Source of the DNA: LC029 sp036676475
Lineage (GTDB): Bacteria > Bacillota > Bacilli > Aneurinibacillales > RAOX-1
DNA length: 64,000 nt
Direction of reading: 5' to 3'
Assembly (NCBI GenBank): GCA_036676475.1
Contig: JAKFCU010000077.1
Location: forward strand, 62,001 to 126,000
Of the stretch, positions 61,737 through 64,000 are shown one piece after another (position 1 is the stretch's first letter; each line of letters opens with the position of its first letter). The notes beneath the pieces were generated by a model. It worked only from the letters and a program-made list of their open reading frames with translations, ran no database searches and was not told the origin of the DNA. The translations under genes were made by a program, and so were the position numbers.

Positions 61737-62198
61737 TTAGTCTATGTTCTTATGCATTGCCTGTTGGAACAGATAATAGATACTCACCTGCACCCGTCCA
61801 TCAATCTTTATGGGAAAGTGGATGGCTTCCACAAAATCAAATTGGGTATGCGTTGGGGGGTTGACTGACGGCGGTGTAATATCGATTTGGTAAAAATCTT
61901 GGATATTAATGGCAAAGTTTCCCCCAAACAAGTTTCCGATCTCCCCTGCAAAGCTTTCCATCATAGATGAATCGATGGGCATTCCAAACAAGGTCTCACC
62001 CATTTTTGAAAAGGTTTCATGGTTTCCTTTTAACAACAGACGGCATTCTAGTTCGCCTAAAATATCAATCATCACCGAAATGTTATGTTGATCATCCAAG
62101 TTCTGAATGGTCTGCATCTCGTCCATCTGATATGGAAAAGGGAGTATCATTCCAAGTGCTTGTTCTGTTCCCCTTCTAAGGCTATTGATCCTTCTCAT
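61737..62198 (-). CDS. CheX-like chemotaxis phosphatase
   Basis: About 153 residues. The CheC/CheX signature is ESFAGEIGNLFGGNF (E..N pattern near residue 85), after VMIDILGELECRLLLKGN. It would dephosphorylate CheY-P or a similar receiver. ATG 62198 is preceded by AGGTGGTGG. A c-di-GMP riboswitch lies immediately upstream, tying motility output to the second messenger. Confidence 0.75.
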   Translation of the reverse strand: MRRINSLRRGTEQALGMILPFPYQMDEMQTIQNLDDQHNISVMIDILGELECRLLLKGNHETFSKMGETLFGMPIDSSMMESFAGEIGNLFGGNFAINIQDFYQIDITPPSVNPPTHTQFDFVEAIHFPIKIDGRVQVSIYYLFQQAMHKNID

Positions 62199-62211
62199 TT
62201 TTCCACCACCT

Positions 62212-62350
62212 AAAATAAAAGGGTGTCCGAAAAAGATAGACGGCCACCCCAGGTTCTTATCTCCCTTCAGTAACCTGGCAATCATCATCTCGTTCGAGAC
62301 CTTAGACCCACGGCTTTGCGTCCTTATCTTTCGATAAGTTTGCCATTATC
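62212..62350 (-). promoter_or_regulatory. c-di-GMP-I (GEMM-I) riboswitch with terminator
   Basis: Read leftward from about 62350: GGCAAAC, a stem capped by a GAAA tetraloop (CTTATC/GATAAG), GACGCAAAGCC, GTGGGTCTAAGG (tetraloop receptor), then GATTGCCAGGTTACTGA; all are conserved GEMM-I elements. Downstream, CCAGGTT can pair with AACCTGG. A terminator stem GGGTGGCCG/CGGACACCC followed by TTTTATTTT (62250-62212) ends just before the CheX-like gene. Binding of c-di-GMP would alter termination; the sign of the switch is not determined. Confidence 0.85.
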
Positions 62351-62506
62351 GTTCACATAATGATCAAATATTTAAATATAGGTACATTCTACTATGATCA
62401 GAAGTTATATTCAACATTTTTTGACAAGATTTACGCTTGCAGTAATTTTCGCATAAATATATATCGAAGGCATCTCCCGCTTGCGTAGCAATATTTAGAG
62501 CTCATA

Positions 62507-62535
62507 AGCCCCAAACAAGATAACTATGGGGCTCC
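62507..62535 (-). terminator. Intrinsic terminator
   Basis: AAGCCCC and GGGGCTCC/GGGGCTT-type arms (ATAAGCCCCA and TATGGGGCTCC) downstream of the selenoprotein candidate. Confidence 0.6.
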
Positions 62536-62548
62536 TTATTTACTTGCT

Positions 62549-62896
62549 TTATTTCTTTATCAATTCCTGAATTTTCTCTGCATTAAGTCCAACCACGTAC
62601 CCTTTTTCCGTTTTAATAATCGGACGCTTAATGAGAGTGGGTTCATTGGCGATCACCCTTGCGAGTTCCTCTTCGCTCATATCTAGCAATTCTTCCTTAC
62701 GCTCTTTATAAACAGGAGAGCCAGATCGAAGTAATTCGTGCACCTTAACTTGGAGAGATTGTGCGATTCGGATGATTTCTTCCTCATTCAACATCGTCTC
62801 GACAAGATTTCTTTCTGAAAACTCTAAGCCAGAGAGTACCTCTCTGACACCGTTATTCTTACTTCATGTGGGATGATACATCATAGTAATCGACAT
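62549..62896 (-). CDS. ArsC/Spx-like thioredoxin-fold protein with in-frame UGA: probable selenoprotein
   Basis: Reading from ATG 62896: MSITMMYHPT, then TGA (62866-62864), then SKNNGVREVLSGLEFSERNL and onward without break to 62549, 115 residues in all. ArsC/Spx-like proteins have their catalytic Cys exactly after the first strand (YHP-C). Here that codon is UGA. The ArsC motif LIKRPII is intact. After UGA, GTCAGAGAG-GTA-CTCTCTGGC (62848-62828) forms a 9-bp hairpin with a G-led loop starting 24 nt downstream, as expected of bacterial SECIS. AAAGGA precedes the start; another ATG lies at 62908. Without Sec decoding only the C-terminal 81 residues would be called. Confidence 0.85.
62828..62848 (-). 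promoter_or_regulatory. Candidate bacterial SECIS hairpin
   Basis: GTCAGAGAG pairs with CTCTCTGGC (9 bp, one G-U) around a GTA loop. The stem begins 15 nt after the UGA. The loop carries G in first position, the feature recognised by SelB. It lies within the coding region, as bacterial SECIS elements must. Confidence 0.8.
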
Positions 62897-63126
62897 GAGA
62901 GCGTTCATCCTTTCTTTTTCCTTTCATCATACCATATTGGTTCCTCTTTTATATAAAGATAGGCGGCATCTATAAAGTTGCCGAAGAGATTACACGACGT
63001 TGTTAATAAGATAAACTTCACATACTCATCCTTTTCTTTTTAACGAAAAAACCGGGACGAAAAATGTCCGTTCAGGGACAAAAAATGCAGTCTTTTCGAC
63101 TTATCCTTATCGTACTAAAATAGGAT

Positions 63127-63156
63127 TATGACATATCAATACGACTATGTGATATC
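63127..63156 (+). promoter_or_regulatory. Two CcpN-like operator motifs
   Basis: TATGACATATC (63127-63137) and TATGTGATATC (63146-63156) both resemble the CcpN consensus TRTGHYATAYW with one or two mismatches, 19 bp apart and just upstream of the SR1P gene. CcpN represses sr1 and gluconeogenic genes in B. subtilis. Confidence 0.55.
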
Positions 63157-63179
63157 CTATTTTTAAGGAGAAGTGTGAG

Positions 63180-63290
63180 ATGACTATATTAATCTGCCAA
63201 GATTGTGATATTACCATTGATTATATACAAGATGAAAAAGTATCGTTTCTATATGGAAAGTGTTCCTGCTGCCAGGAAGATCATAAATAG
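63180..63290 (+). CDS. SR1P-like GapA-binding peptide (36 residues)
   Basis: Starts MTILICQDCDITIDYIQDEK and contains FLYGKCSCC. The B. subtilis SR1P peptide has the same CQDC...DEK...LYG.C pattern. SR1P binds GapA and stabilises gapA mRNA through an RNase J1 link. AAGGAG lies 9 nt before ATG. Zinc binding through the Cys pairs is plausible. Confidence 0.8.
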   Translation: MTILICQDCDITIDYIQDEKVSFLYGKCSCCQEDHK

Positions 63291-63304
63291 GAATGAAAGA
63301 AGAA

Positions 63305-63337
63305 GCAAGCCAGTAAAGGTTTGCTTTTTTTGTTTAT
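63305..63337 (+). terminator. Intrinsic terminator of the SR1-like RNA
   Basis: AAGCAAGCC and GGTTTGCTT arms followed by T7. Confidence 0.8.
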
Positions 63338-63375
63338 ACTTATCAGACAAACATGCCGCATGGCGATACCATTGA
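63337..63375 (-). repeat. Possible degenerate copy 12 of the ~50-bp repeat
   Basis: ACTTATCAG at the left matches the inverted repeat end and GCCGCATGGCGATAC loosely resembles the core. Most positions differ, so this is weak. Confidence 0.3.
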
Positions 63376-63426
63376 TTGAAAATCCCAACCGCTTGTATTT
63401 TCAGGGCAGATAAAATAAGGTTTACC

Positions 63427-64000
63427 CTATGCGCTATGTTTCCTGTCAACGTCAAACACTAGTTCCGGGTATTTAAAATAATGAGATAACACATGTCCAA
63501 ATAGGGAAGCTAAAACCTGTTGGAATAACATTCCTAGCACGACAGGAACGGCGACGGCCTCTGGGAAATAGGTGATAGCTATCACAGCTCCTGCCGTTAT
63601 ATTCCTCATCCCCCCACAAAAAATAAGTGTAACCATATTTTCTCTGTCCGCCTTTAAGATTTTACCTATCAATAAACTAAACATATATCCTGATGAAGCA
63701 ATGAAACATGCCACCGCACCAATGAAAAAGAGCTTGAAGTCAATTTCCATCAAGTAGGGAGCAACTTCAGCACTATTGATCATGACTACGATTCCTAACC
63801 CAATCTTTGAAAAAGGGGCTAAACGTGATCCCCACTGTTTCGTAATCTTTCCCGATGAACACTGATTTAATATCATTCCTGCAATAGAGGGGAGGACAAT
63901 CATGCCTAGCAGACCTTTCATGATGGCCCAACTGTTCATCTCGATCATTTCTCCTACTAGGAAGGATAAACTATAGGGCACAATGAAAGGAGACAGAAGG
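63427..64000 (-). CDS. Bile acid:sodium symporter (BASS)-family transporter, 5' end outside window
   Basis: At least 190 residues, open to the right edge, so the N-terminal third is missing. Six or so membrane helices; LLGMIVLPSIAGMILNQ and IFCGGMRNITAGAVIA (the second BASS crossover motif) and PVVLGMLFQQVLASLFGH. Substrate cannot be told: bile acid, pantoate, pyruvate or arsenite-type relatives all exist. Confidence 0.75.
   Translation of the reverse strand, partial: LLSPFIVPYSLSFLVGEMIEMNSWAIMKGLLGMIVLPSIAGMILNQCSSGKITKQWGSRLAPFSKIGLGIVVMINSAEVAPYLMEIDFKLFFIGAVACFIASSGYMFSLLIGKILKADRENMVTLIFCGGMRNITAGAVIAITYFPEAVAVPVVLGMLFQQVLASLFGHVLSHYFKYPELVFDVDRKHSA

Larger units (their letters stand above)
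63115..63337 (+). ncRNA. SR1-like dual-function RNA
   Basis: A short transcription unit containing the SR1P-like gene, a strong ribosome site and a terminator. In B. subtilis SR1 both encodes SR1P and base-pairs with target mRNA. Base-pairing here is not shown. The RNA start is uncertain because no clean -35/-10 pair is visible; it is likely near 63115-63140. Confidence 0.6.

Noticed and set aside
63249..63455. Minus-strand 68-codon ORF between SR1P and the BASS gene
   Set aside because: Overlaps the BASS 3' end, runs through the SR1-like terminator and has no start signal; the hydrophobic tail comes from the antisense of SR1P.

Overview
The window reads as chromosome from a low-GC, spore-forming, facultatively anaerobic Bacillota, most likely Bacillales. 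Pointers are strong AGGAGG-type ribosome sites, Spo0M, YisL, YojF, YitT, SR1P and GlnK/GlnL-like genes, and Crp/Fnr-type TGTGA-N6-TCACA sites. I cannot name the species. No rRNA, tRNA, CRISPR array or prophage is visible.

Region 1 (1-8.9 kb) is a denitrification island on the minus strand: nirK, nosD-nosL-nosY-nosF, a FixG/CcoG-like polyferredoxin, then a small cytochrome c and a NorB/CcoN-like heme-copper subunit. nosZ is not in the window. Fnr-type boxes precede nirK and the fixG-nor genes, and a further one lies in an unexplained structured stretch beside nirK. Region 2 (8.9-24 kb) holds soluble chemoreceptors, an LpdD-like protein, acetolactate synthase, a histidine kinase that has lost its phospho-acceptor histidine, an RsbR-like protein, MsrA, a TauE exporter and MobA, with several gene fossils (ackA/pduL, msrB/merR). 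Region 3 (24.2-25.8 kb) is an IS200/IS605-type element carrying only tnpB. Region 4 (26-43 kb) is mainly housekeeping: BrkB, site-2 protease, aminopeptidase, many small Zn-ribbon or hypothetical genes, Spo0M, an ABC-F protein, a decayed methionine gamma-lyase gene behind a textbook sigma-54 promoter, a glutathionylspermidine-synthase-like/DUF350 pair, OppA and an MreB paralogue. Region 5 (43-59.6 kb) is central metabolism: Fhs, aspartase, a glutamate/dicarboxylate symporter with an adjacent GlnK/GlnL-like two-component pair, OsmC, the Tdh-Kbl threonine pathway, a subtilase and a U32 peptidase. Region 6 (59.8-64 kb) holds a Crp/Fnr regulator, small genes, a c-di-GMP-I riboswitch before a CheX-like gene, a selenoprotein candidate, an SR1-like dual-function RNA and a truncated BASS transporter.

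The strongest hidden signal is at 62549-62896. An ArsC/Spx-like gene has an in-frame UGA exactly where the catalytic cysteine belongs. A 9-bp hairpin with a GUA loop follows 15 nt later, matching the geometry of a bacterial SECIS element. Conventional calling would truncate this gene to its C-terminal 81 residues. Other notable signals are an interspersed ~50-bp repeat family (about a dozen copies), the catalytically altered TnpB, the pseudo-histidine kinase and the orphan sigma-54 promoter.
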